Below are positions 1 through 7,666 of a DNA stretch of 24,511 nucleotides, one piece after another. Position 1 is the first letter of the stretch, and every line of letters starts with the position of its first letter. The stretch is from the NCBI GenBank assembly GCA_028095445.1, contig JAOHCJ010000012.1, positions 1 to 24,511 of the forward strand. Reading direction: 5' to 3'. A program made the position numbers and the translations under genes. The notes below the pieces were generated by a model, which worked only from the letters and a program-made list of their open reading frames with translations, was not told the DNA's origin and made no database searches. Source of the stretch: Candidatus Pelagibacter sp. (lineage in GTDB: Bacteria; Pseudomonadota; Alphaproteobacteria; Pelagibacterales; Pelagibacteraceae).

Positions 1-38
1 GATTGTTTAACTATTTCTACTTCTGGTAATTCTGGCAT
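1..38 (-). CDS. mutM: Formamidopyrimidine-DNA glycosylase, N-terminal fragment
   Basis: Only the first 12 complete codons are inside the window; the gene reads off the left edge. Reverse translation from the ATG at 38-36 gives MPELPEVEIVKQ, the highly conserved start of MutM/Fpg. In that family the Pro after the initiator Met is the nucleophile that attacks oxidised purines such as 8-oxoguanine, and the Glu next to it is catalytic; both are present. The paralogue Nei starts similarly (MPEGPE), but the PELPEVE form favours MutM. The gene is divergent from ubiE with only 35 bp between the two start codons. The rest of the protein cannot be judged. Confidence 0.85.
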   Translation of the reverse strand, partial: MPELPEVEIVKQ

Positions 39-73
39 TTAATACTATATTATCAATAAATAATAAATTTTAT

Positions 74-778
74 ATGCAACAATATCTCCAAAATAAACAA
101 GGACTTGTTCAAAAAGTTTTTGATAATGTTTATGATAAATATGACCTAATGAATGATCTCATGTCCTTAGGTGTACATAGAATTTGGAAAAAAGATTTAA
201 TCAGTTGGATGAATCCTTCTAAAAATAAAACATTAATTGATGTTGCTTGTGGAACAGGAGATCTTGGTAAGCTATTTCTAGATTTAACTAATAAAGATGG
301 TGCTATTATTTGTGTTGACCCTAATAAAGGAATGATTAGCAAAGGCAAAGAAAAATTATATAACTATAAAAATATTAATTGGTTAATTGCTCCTGCAGAA
401 AAACTGCCCATTAAGGATAACACTTGTGATTATTGCACAATAAGTTTTGGTCTTAGAAATACAAAAGATCTCAATAAATCACTTTCTGAAGCTTATAGAG
501 TGTTAAGGCCAGGAGGTAGATTTTTCTGTTTAGAATTTTCTAAAATACAAAATTCTAATATTGATTTTATTTATAAAAACTATTCAAAACTTATTCCTTT
601 AATTGGCAAGGCAATTGTTGGTAAAAAAGAACCCTATGAATATTTAATTAAAAGTATTGAAGAATTTATTAATCAAGAAGAATTAATTCACCTAATGATG
701 AAAAATAAATTCGAAAATTGTGTTTATAGAAATTTATCTGGAGGAATTGTTGCAATTCATACTGGTTGGAAAATCTAA
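74..778 (+). CDS. ubiE: Ubiquinone/menaquinone C-methyltransferase UbiE
   Basis: A 234-residue class I SAM-dependent methyltransferase that C-methylates the benzoquinol ring in ubiquinone synthesis (also demethylmenaquinol in organisms that have it). The SAM-binding motif VACGTGDLG lies at about residues 57-65. An acidic strand-2 end (CVDPNKGM), the motif SFGLRNTKDL and the post-motif VLRPGGRFFCLEFSK are UbiE signatures. The N-terminal VFDNVYDKYDLMNDLMSLG is also typical. Length is normal for the family, slightly short of the E. coli protein. It is the first gene of a plus-strand operon, and its stop overlaps the probable ubiB start as TAATG, so the two quinone genes are probably translationally coupled. 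Confident assignment. Confidence 0.95.
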   Translation: MQQYLQNKQGLVQKVFDNVYDKYDLMNDLMSLGVHRIWKKDLISWMNPSKNKTLIDVACGTGDLGKLFLDLTNKDGAIICVDPNKGMISKGKEKLYNYKNINWLIAPAEKLPIKDNTCDYCTISFGLRNTKDLNKSLSEAYRVLRPGGRFFCLEFSKIQNSNIDFIYKNYSKLIPLIGKAIVGKKEPYEYLIKSIEEFINQEELIHLMMKNKFENCVYRNLSGGIVAIHTGWKI

Positions 779-2346
779 TGATTAAAAAATTATTTACTTT
801 ATTCAAGCTTGGCAGAAAACTAGCTAAATCCGATATATTAAACATAGTTTCTAAATTCAAAAAACCTCCTTTAGGTATAAGAATATTATTTTCTATTTTT
901 TCATTTTCTTTTTCAAATCAACACAAAGTTAATTTAAATGTTAGTGAAGGTGAGAGACTTTCCAAGTCTTTGCAGTCAATGGGAACTACTTTTATTAAAC
1001 TTGGTCAATTTTTAGTTACGAGACCTGATATAATTGGTGATGAACTAGCTAGAGAATTAGAGGGTTTACAAGACAGATTACCTGCTTTTTCCTTATCAGA
1101 AGCAAAAAATGTAATTAAGAATAATTTAGGTGAAGAAACATTTAATTCAATAATAGATTTAAGCGAACCAGTTGCCGCAGCATCCATTGCTCAGGTCCAT
1201 AAGGCAAAAATAGTTGATAATAAAATTATAAAAGATGTAGCTATTAAAATTTTAAGGCCTGATATTAAAAAAATATTTAATGAAGAAATTGATGCTTTAA
1301 TGCTTTTTGCATTTTTTGTTGAATCTTTTATAAAAAAAACAAAAAGATTAAAATTAATTGAAGTAGTTTTTTTACTTAAAGAAATAACTAATCTTGAAAT
1401 GGATTTAAGATTTGAAGCAGCAGCAGCAAATGAATATGCTGAAAATACTAAGAACGATGCTGGGTTTAGAGTACCTCAAATCTATTGGAATTTTACAAGT
1501 GAAGATGTGATGACACTTGATTGGGTAGAAGGTGTTTCAATTCGTGAAACAGAAATTTTAAAAAAAAAGAATATTAATACTGAAAGAATTGCTTCAGATA
1601 TAATTCAACATTTTCTTCGCCATGCAGTTAGAGATGGTTTTTTTCATGCAGACATGCATCAGGGAAATATATTTATTGATAATAATGGGCAAATTGTACC
1701 AATAGATTTTGGTATAATGGGACGATTGGATATTCTAAGTAAAAGATTTTTAGCTGAGATTCTATTCGGATTTATCCAGAGAGATTACAAAAAAGTAGCA
1801 GAGGTTCATTTAATTGCGGGTCTTGTTCCAAAAGATGTTCCTGTTAATGATCTCGCCCAAGCATTAAGGTCAATAGGTGAGCCAATTTTTGGTCAATCTG
1901 TTAAAGATATTTCTGGTGGAAAATTATTAAAACAACTCTTTGATGTTACTGAAAAATTTAATATGCAAACTCAACCTCAGTTATTGATGTTACAAAAAAC
2001 AATGGTTGTTGTTGAGGGTGTTGCAAGAAAACTTAATCCAAATACAAATATTTGGGAAACTTCAAAACCTGTTTTAGAAAGCTGGTTAAGAGAAACAAAA
2101 GATCCTATTAATACCTTAAATGAAAGTTTAAAAAGTACTACTGAAGTTATTAAACGATTACCAGATTTTCCAGAAATTATGGATAAGGCCAATCAAGCTC
2201 TTACTTTTTTAGCTAGTGGCCAAATACCTCAAAATTCTAATTCATATACAGCTCTAAATGAAAAAAAATTAGAGATGGTAGCATTTAGAAATCAATCTAT
2301 TGTTGGTTTATTACTGCTTGTAATTTTAGGTCTAGTAGTATTTTAA
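778..2346 (+). CDS. ubiB: UbiB, ABC1/ADCK-type atypical kinase for ubiquinone synthesis
   Basis: Member of the UbiB/ADCK protein-kinase-like family, needed for ubiquinone synthesis and thought to act as an ATPase at the membrane. Family hallmarks are visible in order: the KxGQ motif (KLGQFLVTRPD), the Ala-rich nucleotide loop that replaces the Gly-rich loop (PVAAASIAQVHKA), the lysine strand (VAIKILRP), the catalytic-loop region (HADMHQGNIF) and the DFG element (IDFGIMG). The C-terminus ends in a hydrophobic segment (IVGLLLLVILGLVVF) that probably anchors the protein in the inner membrane. I prefer the ATG at 778, which overlaps the ubiE stop as TAATG and gives 522 residues. An in-frame ATG at 766 inside ubiE would add four residues. 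Normal length, with all motifs intact. Confidence 0.94.
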   Translation: MIKKLFTLFKLGRKLAKSDILNIVSKFKKPPLGIRILFSIFSFSFSNQHKVNLNVSEGERLSKSLQSMGTTFIKLGQFLVTRPDIIGDELARELEGLQDRLPAFSLSEAKNVIKNNLGEETFNSIIDLSEPVAAASIAQVHKAKIVDNKIIKDVAIKILRPDIKKIFNEEIDALMLFAFFVESFIKKTKRLKLIEVVFLLKEITNLEMDLRFEAAAANEYAENTKNDAGFRVPQIYWNFTSEDVMTLDWVEGVSIRETEILKKKNINTERIASDIIQHFLRHAVRDGFFHADMHQGNIFIDNNGQIVPIDFGIMGRLDILSKRFLAEILFGFIQRDYKKVAEVHLIAGLVPKDVPVNDLAQALRSIGEPIFGQSVKDISGGKLLKQLFDVTEKFNMQTQPQLLMLQKTMVVVEGVARKLNPNTNIWETSKPVLESWLRETKDPINTLNESLKSTTEVIKRLPDFPEIMDKANQALTFLASGQIPQNSNSYTALNEKKLEMVAFRNQSIVGLLLLVILGLVVF

Positions 2347-2354
2347 TTTGGCCA

Positions 2355-3560
2355 ATGAATAATTTATTAAAAAAAAAAATACTTTTGATAATATGTGGAG
2401 GAATTTCTGCATATAAAAGTTTAGAACTTATAAGATTATTAAAAAAAAAAGATTCTATAATAAAAACCATTCTTACTAAAAGTGCTAAAGAATTTGTTAC
2501 GCCTTTATCTGTAGCCTCCCTTTCTCAAGAAAAAGTTTATGACGATATGTTTAATGCTGAAAATGAAGCTGAGATGGACCATATATCCCTTTCTAGATGG
2601 GCTGATGTAATAATAGTTGCTCCAGCAACTGCCAATACTATTTCTAAATTAAGTGCTGGATCGTCCGATGACCTCGCTTCAACAGTAATTCTTGCTTCTG
2701 ATAAAGATATTTTTTTATCTCCAGCTATGAATGTTAGAATGTGGGAACATCCATCTACAAGAGAAAACCTTAATAAATTAAAAACTTATGGATATCAAAT
2801 AATTGGCCCAGAAATAGGTGAGATGGCTTGTGGAGAATTTGGTGAAGGAAAAATGACCAACCCAAAAGAAATTTTAGAACAAATTGAAATTTATTTTCAG
2901 AGTTTAAATAAAAATAAAAGATATAAAGCTTTAGTAACAGCGGGACCAACAAATGAATATATTGATCCTGTAAGATTTATAACAAATAAATCGTCTGGAA
3001 AGCAAGGATATGCGTTAGCAAAATCTTTAATGAAAAAAGGATTTGAAACTACGTTAATATCAGGACCTACTAATTTAAAAGTGGATAATAATATAAAGTT
3101 AATAAAAGTTGAAACAGCTGACGAGATGTTTGAGGCTACAAAAGATAATTTACCTACTGATGTGGCAATTTTTTCTGCAGCTGTCTCAGACTTTAAAATT
3201 AAAGATAAAAAAAACTATAAAATTAAAAAGCAAGAACATTTGAATTTAGAACTTGAAAAAAATGATGATATTTTAAATTATGTTTCAAAACATAACTCTC
3301 TTAGACCAAAACTTGTTATTGGTTTTGCTGCTGAAACAAATGATGTTAAAATAAATGCCAACAAAAAACTAACAGAAAAAAATTGTGATTGGATAATTGC
3401 AAATGATGTTTCAAATAAATCAATTGGATTTGATTCAGATTTTAATGAAGTTTCAATTTTTTATAAAAACGATAAAACTAAGAATGAAAAACTTATCAAG
3501 AAAAAAAAATCTGAAATTTCAGATGAGATAATTGATAGGGTCATTGAACAGTTAAATTAG
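2355..3560 (+). CDS. coaBC: Bifunctional phosphopantothenoylcysteine decarboxylase / phosphopantothenate-cysteine ligase
   Basis: A 401-residue Dfp/CoaBC protein that catalyses two consecutive steps of coenzyme A synthesis. The N-terminal half is the FMN-dependent decarboxylase: the active-site His is at residue 76 (MDHISLSRWAD), followed by the PASANT-type motif (VAPATANTISKL), the FMN/substrate motif (SPAMNVRMWEHP) and the redox Cys159 in ACGEFGEGKM. The C-terminal half is the CTP-dependent ligase: VTAGPTNEYIDPVRFI, the NKSSGKQG loop, the AVSDF motif and the KIKK lysine region. It starts 8 bp after ubiB with no clear Shine-Dalgarno sequence. An 11-A run at 2369-2379 lies a few codons after the start and is a potential slippage site. 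Complete. Confidence 0.95.
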   Translation: MNNLLKKKILLIICGGISAYKSLELIRLLKKKDSIIKTILTKSAKEFVTPLSVASLSQEKVYDDMFNAENEAEMDHISLSRWADVIIVAPATANTISKLSAGSSDDLASTVILASDKDIFLSPAMNVRMWEHPSTRENLNKLKTYGYQIIGPEIGEMACGEFGEGKMTNPKEILEQIEIYFQSLNKNKRYKALVTAGPTNEYIDPVRFITNKSSGKQGYALAKSLMKKGFETTLISGPTNLKVDNNIKLIKVETADEMFEATKDNLPTDVAIFSAAVSDFKIKDKKNYKIKKQEHLNLELEKNDDILNYVSKHNSLRPKLVIGFAAETNDVKINANKKLTEKNCDWIIANDVSNKSIGFDSDFNEVSIFYKNDKTKNEKLIKKKKSEISDEIIDRVIEQLN

Positions 3561-3565
3561 ATTTT

Positions 3566-4003
3566 GTGGTAAAAGTATTAGTTAAAAAATTAAATCCCAA
3601 AGTGCAACTTCCAGCTTATAAGACGACTGGGGCTTCTGGAATGGATTTAATGGCTTTCATAGACCAACCTATTAAAATGGCGCCTAAAAGTTCCTGTTTG
3701 ATACCTACAGGCCTTTCTTTAGCTTTCTCAGAGGATTTTGAAGTCCAAATAAGACCAAGATCAGGTCTTGCTGCAAAAAACAGCATAACAGTCTTAAATA
3801 CCCCTGGAACTATTGATAGTGATTATAGAGGAGAAATTAAGATTATACTTTTTAATCACAGTAATAAAGAATTCATAATTAATAACAAAGATAGAGTTGC
3901 ACAAATGATTTTAACACCTGTAATTAAAATGGAATTAGAAGAAACTGATAATTTACCAGATAGCATAAGAGGTGATGGTGGATTTGGTTCTACAGGTAAA
4001 TGA
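3566..4003 (+). CDS. dut: dUTP diphosphatase
   Basis: A 145-residue trimeric-type dUTPase that hydrolyses dUTP to dUMP, limiting uracil incorporation into DNA and supplying dUMP for thymidylate. All five conserved motifs are present: motif 1 GASGMDL at 22-28, motif 2 PRSGLAAK at 64-71, motif 3 GTIDSDYRGE at 81-90 carrying the catalytic Asp and the ribose-discriminating Tyr, motif 4 RVAQMIL, and the flexible C-terminal motif 5 RGDGGFGSTG at 135-144. The start codon is GTG, five bases after coaBC. Linkage of dut to coaBC is widespread in proteobacteria. The stop overlaps the next gene by 4 nt (ATGA). Confidence 0.96.
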   Translation: MVKVLVKKLNPKVQLPAYKTTGASGMDLMAFIDQPIKMAPKSSCLIPTGLSLAFSEDFEVQIRPRSGLAAKNSITVLNTPGTIDSDYRGEIKIILFNHSNKEFIINNKDRVAQMILTPVIKMELEETDNLPDSIRGDGGFGSTGK

Positions 4004-4755
4004 AAAACCAATTAAATAAAAATTTAATTGAAAGATTTTCAAGACAAATAATTCTTAAGGACATCGGATCCATTGGTCAAAAAAAAATTTTATCTTCTAA
4101 AGTTTTAATTGTGGGTGCAGGTGGCTTAGGATCTCCAGTGGCTGAATTTCTTTCACGAGCTGGCGTTGGAAAAATAGGAATTATAGATAATGACATAATT
4201 GCTCTTTCTAATTTACATAGACAAGGTCTTTATATAACGCAAGATATAGGAAAATTTAAGGTTAAAATAGCAAAAGATAAAATCAAAAAAATTAATAATA
4301 ATATAAAAGTCAAAACTTACAAAATTAGATTAAATAACTTAAATTTTGAAAAAATTATTAATGAATATGATTATGTTGTTGATGGATCAGACAATTTTAA
4401 AACTAAATTTTTATTAAATGACTTTTGTTTAAAATTTAAAAAAACTCTTATAACAGGGGCAATAAGTAAATTTGATGGACACATATTTACTTTTGATTTT
4501 AAAAATAAAAAGATTCCTTGTTTAAGATGTTTTTTTCAAGAGTCTAAAATCTCTGACGATTTACTAAATTGTGAATCAGAAGGCATTCTTGGAACTGTTG
4601 CAGGTATTATAGGTACTATTCAAGCAAATGAAGTTTTAAAAAAAATATTAACAATTGGAAAAGGTCTTGATGGTTATATTTTTATTTTAGAACTTCTCAA
4701 TTTAAACTTTAGAAAAGTTAAAATAAAAAAAAGAAAAAATTGTATTTGTAAATGA
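4000..4755 (+). CDS. MoeB/ThiF/HesA-family E1-like adenylyltransferase
   Basis: A 251-residue E1-like enzyme of the family that adenylates the C-terminal Gly-Gly of sulphur-carrier proteins (MoaD, ThiS and relatives). Visible are the nucleotide loop GAGGLG at 39-44, the arginine motif NLHRQ with Arg74, the Mg-ATP motif DGSDNF with Asp131, the crossover-loop Cys191 ahead of GILGTVAGIIGTIQAN, and the first zinc pair CLRC at 174-177. The second zinc pair, usually CxxC, is only C-I-C at 248-250, right at the C-terminus. Whether the partner is MoaD, ThiS or another carrier cannot be decided here, since no carrier gene is adjacent; I therefore leave the symbol blank. It overlaps dut and the following gene by 4 nt each, so it is tightly embedded in the operon. 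Confidence 0.87.
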   Translation: MKNQLNKNLIERFSRQIILKDIGSIGQKKILSSKVLIVGAGGLGSPVAEFLSRAGVGKIGIIDNDIIALSNLHRQGLYITQDIGKFKVKIAKDKIKKINNNIKVKTYKIRLNNLNFEKIINEYDYVVDGSDNFKTKFLLNDFCLKFKKTLITGAISKFDGHIFTFDFKNKKIPCLRCFFQESKISDDLLNCESEGILGTVAGIIGTIQANEVLKKILTIGKGLDGYIFILELLNLNFRKVKIKKRKNCICK

Positions 4756-5213
4756 AAAAAAAAATAACAACCTGTCTTTTATTAGTTTCAATTTTTTTTG
4801 CACAAATCTTAACAGCAGAAGAAAAATTTGTTTCCCTGAAAAAAAGTAAGGTAAATGTTAGATATGGACCAGGAAAAGATCATGCCATTAAGTATATTTA
4901 TCGAAAAATAAATTTACCAATAAAACAGATAGATAAAAAAGAAAACTGGAGAAGAATAGTTGATCTAAAAAATAATAGCGGTTGGATACATTTAAGTCAA
5001 TTAAAACCATCTAACTCATTTATAATATTAAAAAATAAAATTTTGTTTAAAAGGCCTTCAAATTTTTCTAAACCTATTGCAAAATTAAAAAAAGGCAGAT
5101 TACTAATTATTAAAAAATGTAAAAATGATTGGTGTAATGTAATAACAAAAGACTTAAATAAAAAATATTCTGGGTGGGTTAAAACTGATAATATTTGGGG
5201 AAATATTAAATAA
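4752..5213 (+). CDS. Exported SH3-like domain protein
   Basis: A 153-residue protein with an N-terminal signal peptide (basic MKKK, hydrophobic LLLVSIFFAQIL, probable cleavage after ILTA before EEKF), so it probably acts in the periplasm. The mature part looks like two bacterial SH3-like repeats. The first has VNVRYGPGKDH and ends in W-RRIVDLKNNSGWIH. The second has a shortened core (LFKRPSNFSKPIAKLKKG) and ends CNVITKDLNKKYSGWV. Domains of this kind (SH3_4/YgiM-like) often bind cell-wall peptides, but no catalytic domain is attached, so the ligand is unknown. The ATG overlaps the preceding stop (ATGA). Its 3' end overlaps the DUF3501 gene on the other strand by 8 bp. Confidence 0.8.
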   Translation: MKKKITTCLLLVSIFFAQILTAEEKFVSLKKSKVNVRYGPGKDHAIKYIYRKINLPIKQIDKKENWRRIVDLKNNSGWIHLSQLKPSNSFIILKNKILFKRPSNFSKPIAKLKKGRLLIIKKCKNDWCNVITKDLNKKYSGWVKTDNIWGNIK

Positions 5214-5799
5214 AATCTTCAGTTAAAGATTTAATATTGTCATCAGTTAGTTTTGTGTTATGTGAGTATTCTTTATGTTCAATTCCAAGTTCAATAATTG
5301 CACTACCAGATTTAAATTGATTAATTTGATTTTCATTAAACTTAAAATGAATAAATTGTACAGATGAAGCTTTGCCTTGTGCTGAAGTTCTATCAACATC
5401 TTCTTCGGGCGTCCCTTTAATTAGTTCGCTATTTATCTTTATAAATACTTCTTCTTCTATTCCACCTACCTTACCTAAAAATGACGCTCTAGAAACTGGA
5501 TTATCAATTTCAAACATTAAAGTTGCCGTCAATTCTTTTCCATTTGGAACTAAGGGATTGTATGCTTTTAATTCATCTTCTAGTTGATCGTCTCCACCTT
5601 TTTCAATATGCAGCATTTCTTGAACTTGTGCCAACATTGTTTCAAAGCTTTCAAAATAAAAAGTTGCATAGGGCCCAAGTGCTATTCTTCTATTTTTTTT
5701 AAATTCAACTAACTCTTTTCTGATTTGCTTTCTTGTTTCTGTATAAATATTTTCTGGAATTAAATCTGATTTCTCAATTTTTCTATTTTCTTTACTCAT
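5206..5799 (-). CDS. DUF3501 family protein
   Basis: A 197-residue soluble, charged protein that I recognise as a DUF3501-type protein from family memory: an N-terminal IRKELVEFKKNRRIALGP segment, the FESFETMLAQVQEML helix, the block LVPNGKELTATLMFEI and the C-terminal VQFIHFKF/IELGIEH strands. No enzymatic motif is evident, and there are no cysteines to bind a cluster. It starts 2 bp after the stop of the Fe-S protein and is the last gene of the rubrerythrin/Fe-S/DUF3501 run, so it is almost certainly cotranscribed and likely functionally linked to it. The function of the family is not known to me. The end overlaps the convergent SH3-protein gene by 8 bp with no hairpin terminator between them. 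Confidence 0.82.
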   Translation of the reverse strand: MSKENRKIEKSDLIPENIYTETRKQIRKELVEFKKNRRIALGPYATFYFESFETMLAQVQEMLHIEKGGDDQLEDELKAYNPLVPNGKELTATLMFEIDNPVSRASFLGKVGGIEEEVFIKINSELIKGTPEEDVDRTSAQGKASSVQFIHFKFNENQINQFKSGSAIIELGIEHKEYSHNTKLTDDNIKSLTEDFI

Positions 5800-5801
5800 T
5801 A

Positions 5802-7133
5802 TTATATTTTATAACTCTTTGCCATTAATTCTATAGGGTGTAGTGCCTCATCATTAGAGATGCCTGTATCAGCCTCTAGTTGTTTTAAATGTTTGCCTGC
5901 TAAGGGACAATCTGAAGCCATATACTTGTTATTTTTATTTTTAATTTGTCTTGCTGTTGGTCTTCCTACCTTTAGTGCAAGATCATGAGTTTCTTTCATC
6001 ACTCCAAAAGTTCCTCCGTGCCCAGCACACCTTTCTACAACGTCCATTTTTATTTTTGGTATGTATTTTAACATATCCCTAGCTTTAATTCCCATATTTT
6101 GGGCTCTAGCATGACAAGCATTATGAACGGTAACTCCACCATCTATTTCTTGTAAGCCTTCTGCCAAACCCTCATTTTTTGCTATACTAACAATATATTC
6201 GTCTATATCGCTTACACTTTTTGAAAGTCTTGTAATATTTTCATTATTTGGCAGAAGTAAAGGCCACTCAAACTTTAACATTAAGCCACAACTGGCCGTT
6301 AGTGTTATCACCTCATATCCTTTATCTACCCAAGCTAGTAAATCTTTAGAAACTTTTTTAGCTTGTTCAACAACTTTTGATAAATCAGCCTGTTCTAAAA
6401 AAGGCATTCCACAACATCCTGGATAAGCTTCTTTAACCTCTACACCATTTTTTTTAAGAACTTTTAAAGCCGCAATACCTGTGTTTTTTTTATTAAAATT
6501 AACAAAACATGTTGAATAAATTACAACTTTTCTATTTTTGGAAGGAGCATTTGTATTTATTGGATCTTTATTTTTTTTAAAATAATTTGTAAATGTCTCT
6601 GAGTTATAAACTGGGAGCTTAACTCTCATGTCAATTCCAGCAACTAATTCTAATATTTTCCTAAAAAATTTATTTTTTATATTTGAAGCCCAATTTATTA
6701 AAGGTGATAACATTACACCAATTTTTGCATTTCTATCTATCTGGGCTAATTGTGCTGGTACTGCTGGTAATTTATTTAATTTTTTTTGAGCCGTTCTATA
6801 CCTCAACATTAAATGAGGAAAATCTAAGTCAAAATCATGTGGCGGCACATAAGGACACTTAGTCATGAAACACATGTCGCATAAAGTACAAGCATCTACA
6901 ACTGGCTCAAATTGTTCGCTTGATAAACTCTCAACATCTTCATTTTTTGACTCATCGATCATGTCAAACAATTTTGGAAATGAATCACACAAATTAAAGC
7001 ATCTTCTACAGCCGTGACAAATATCAAATACTCTTCGCATTTCAGTATCTAATTTTTCAGGATTTAAAAAATCTGGATGTTCAAAATCGATAGGGTGTCT
7101 TATAGGAGCTTCTGTACTTCCTTCTTTACTCAT
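5802..7133 (-). CDS. Two-[4Fe-4S], CCG-domain Fe-S protein (GlpC/HdrD-related)
   Basis: A protein of 443 residues from the preferred ATG at 7133. The N-terminal ferredoxin-like part has two four-cysteine motifs, C39-C42-C45-C49 (CHGCRRCFNLC) and C82-C85-C88-C93 (CTLCDMCFMTKCP), each able to bind a [4Fe-4S] cluster. The C-terminal part has two cysteine-rich CCG-type repeats of the GlpC/HdrD kind: GCCGMPF in the first, and a divergent RCAGHGGTFG in the second, where CAG replaces the usual CCG. It is probably an electron-transfer subunit; no flavin or membrane domain is fused. An upstream in-frame ATG at 7178 sits in a perfect hairpin (7157-7178) and would add 15 poorly conserved-looking residues, so I reject it. 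Its place between rubrerythrin and DUF3501 suggests a redox role tied to peroxide or iron handling, which is inference. Confidence 0.83.
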   Translation of the reverse strand: MSKEGSTEAPIRHPIDFEHPDFLNPEKLDTEMRRVFDICHGCRRCFNLCDSFPKLFDMIDESKNEDVESLSSEQFEPVVDACTLCDMCFMTKCPYVPPHDFDLDFPHLMLRYRTAQKKLNKLPAVPAQLAQIDRNAKIGVMLSPLINWASNIKNKFFRKILELVAGIDMRVKLPVYNSETFTNYFKKNKDPINTNAPSKNRKVVIYSTCFVNFNKKNTGIAALKVLKKNGVEVKEAYPGCCGMPFLEQADLSKVVEQAKKVSKDLLAWVDKGYEVITLTASCGLMLKFEWPLLLPNNENITRLSKSVSDIDEYIVSIAKNEGLAEGLQEIDGGVTVHNACHARAQNMGIKARDMLKYIPKIKMDVVERCAGHGGTFGVMKETHDLALKVGRPTARQIKNKNNKYMASDCPLAGKHLKQLEADTGISNDEALHPIELMAKSYKI

Positions 7134-7156
7134 GTATTTAATATTTATTGGGATTA

Positions 7157-7178
7157 ATGGTGGGGTTATCCCCACCAT
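7157..7178 (-). other. Perfect intergenic RNA hairpin between rubrerythrin and the Fe-S gene
   Basis: ATGGTGGGG (7157-7165) and CCCCACCAT (7170-7178) form a perfect 9-bp stem with a 4-base loop in otherwise AT-rich DNA. There is no U-tract after it on the minus strand, so it is not a classic intrinsic terminator. It may stabilise or process the 3' end of the upstream rubrerythrin message, or cause partial termination that lowers downstream expression. It lies wholly outside the Fe-S gene if that gene starts at 7133. Confidence 0.65.
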
Positions 7179-7192
7179 AAAATAACTTTTGT

Positions 7193-7609
7193 TTACGAAA
7201 TAGACTCCAAAGTTTTTTGAAATTTACCCGCATGAGATTTTTCAGCTTTAGCTAATGTTTCAAACCAATCAGCAATTTCTTCAAAACCTTCTTCTCTGGC
7301 TGTCTTTGCCATTCCTGGATACATGTCTGTATATTCATGTGTTTCACCTTGAACTGCTGATGCTAAATTGTCTTTAGTTTCACCAATTGGTAAGCCTGTA
7401 GCAGGATCTCCTACTTCTTCTAGATATTCCAGGTGTCCATGTGCATGGCCTGTTTCCCCTTCAGCAGTTGATCTAAATACTGACGCAACATCATTGTATC
7501 CTTCGATGTCAGCTTTTTGTGCAAAGTAAAGATATCTTCTGTTTGCTTGACTTTCGCCGGCAAAAGCTGCTTCTAGATTTTCTTTTGTTTTAGTTCCTTT
7601 TAATGACAT
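7193..7609 (-). CDS. Rubrerythrin-type diiron protein without rubredoxin domain
   Basis: A 138-residue ferritin-like four-helix protein carrying the carboxylate/His ligands of a diiron site: Glu19 in AAFAGES, the E52-xx-H55 motif (EGETGH), Glu89/Glu92 in QGETHEY, and E123-xx-H126 (EKSH). The C-terminal rubredoxin domain with its two CxxC pairs, found in classical rubrerythrins, is absent, so electrons must come from another protein; the adjacent Fe-S protein is a natural but unproven candidate. Related proteins reduce hydrogen peroxide. A strong Shine-Dalgarno sequence (AAGGAGA) sits just upstream of the ATG at 7609, unusual here, where most genes lack one, and suggests high expression. A predicted promoter and Irr-box-like palindromes precede it. 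Confidence 0.88.
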   Translation of the reverse strand: MSLKGTKTKENLEAAFAGESQANRRYLYFAQKADIEGYNDVASVFRSTAEGETGHAHGHLEYLEEVGDPATGLPIGETKDNLASAVQGETHEYTDMYPGMAKTAREEGFEEIADWFETLAKAEKSHAGKFQKTLESIS

Positions 7610-7633
7610 ATTTTTCTCCTTAATGATTAATTT

Positions 7634-7663
7634 AATATATAATCATTCTAATATATAAGTCAA
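7634..7663 (-). promoter_or_regulatory. Predicted promoter of the rubrerythrin operon
   Basis: On the minus strand TTGACT (7663-7658) is followed after 16 nt by TATATA (7641-7636), or after 18 nt by TATATT (7639-7634). This is one of the better sigma-70-like matches in the window and lies directly upstream of the strong Shine-Dalgarno sequence of the rubrerythrin gene. The AT-rich background limits confidence. Confidence 0.5.
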
Positions 7664-7666
7664 TAG

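Noticed and set aside
39..73. Defined divergent promoters between mutM and ubiE
   Set aside because: The 35-bp gap has TATATT-like strings but no convincing -35 on either strand; nothing specific can be called.
7134..7178. Earlier start for the Fe-S protein at 7178
   Set aside because: The first codons would lie in a perfect hairpin; the added residues are Pro/Ile-rich with no family resemblance, and the ATG at 7133 gives a plausible soluble N-terminus.
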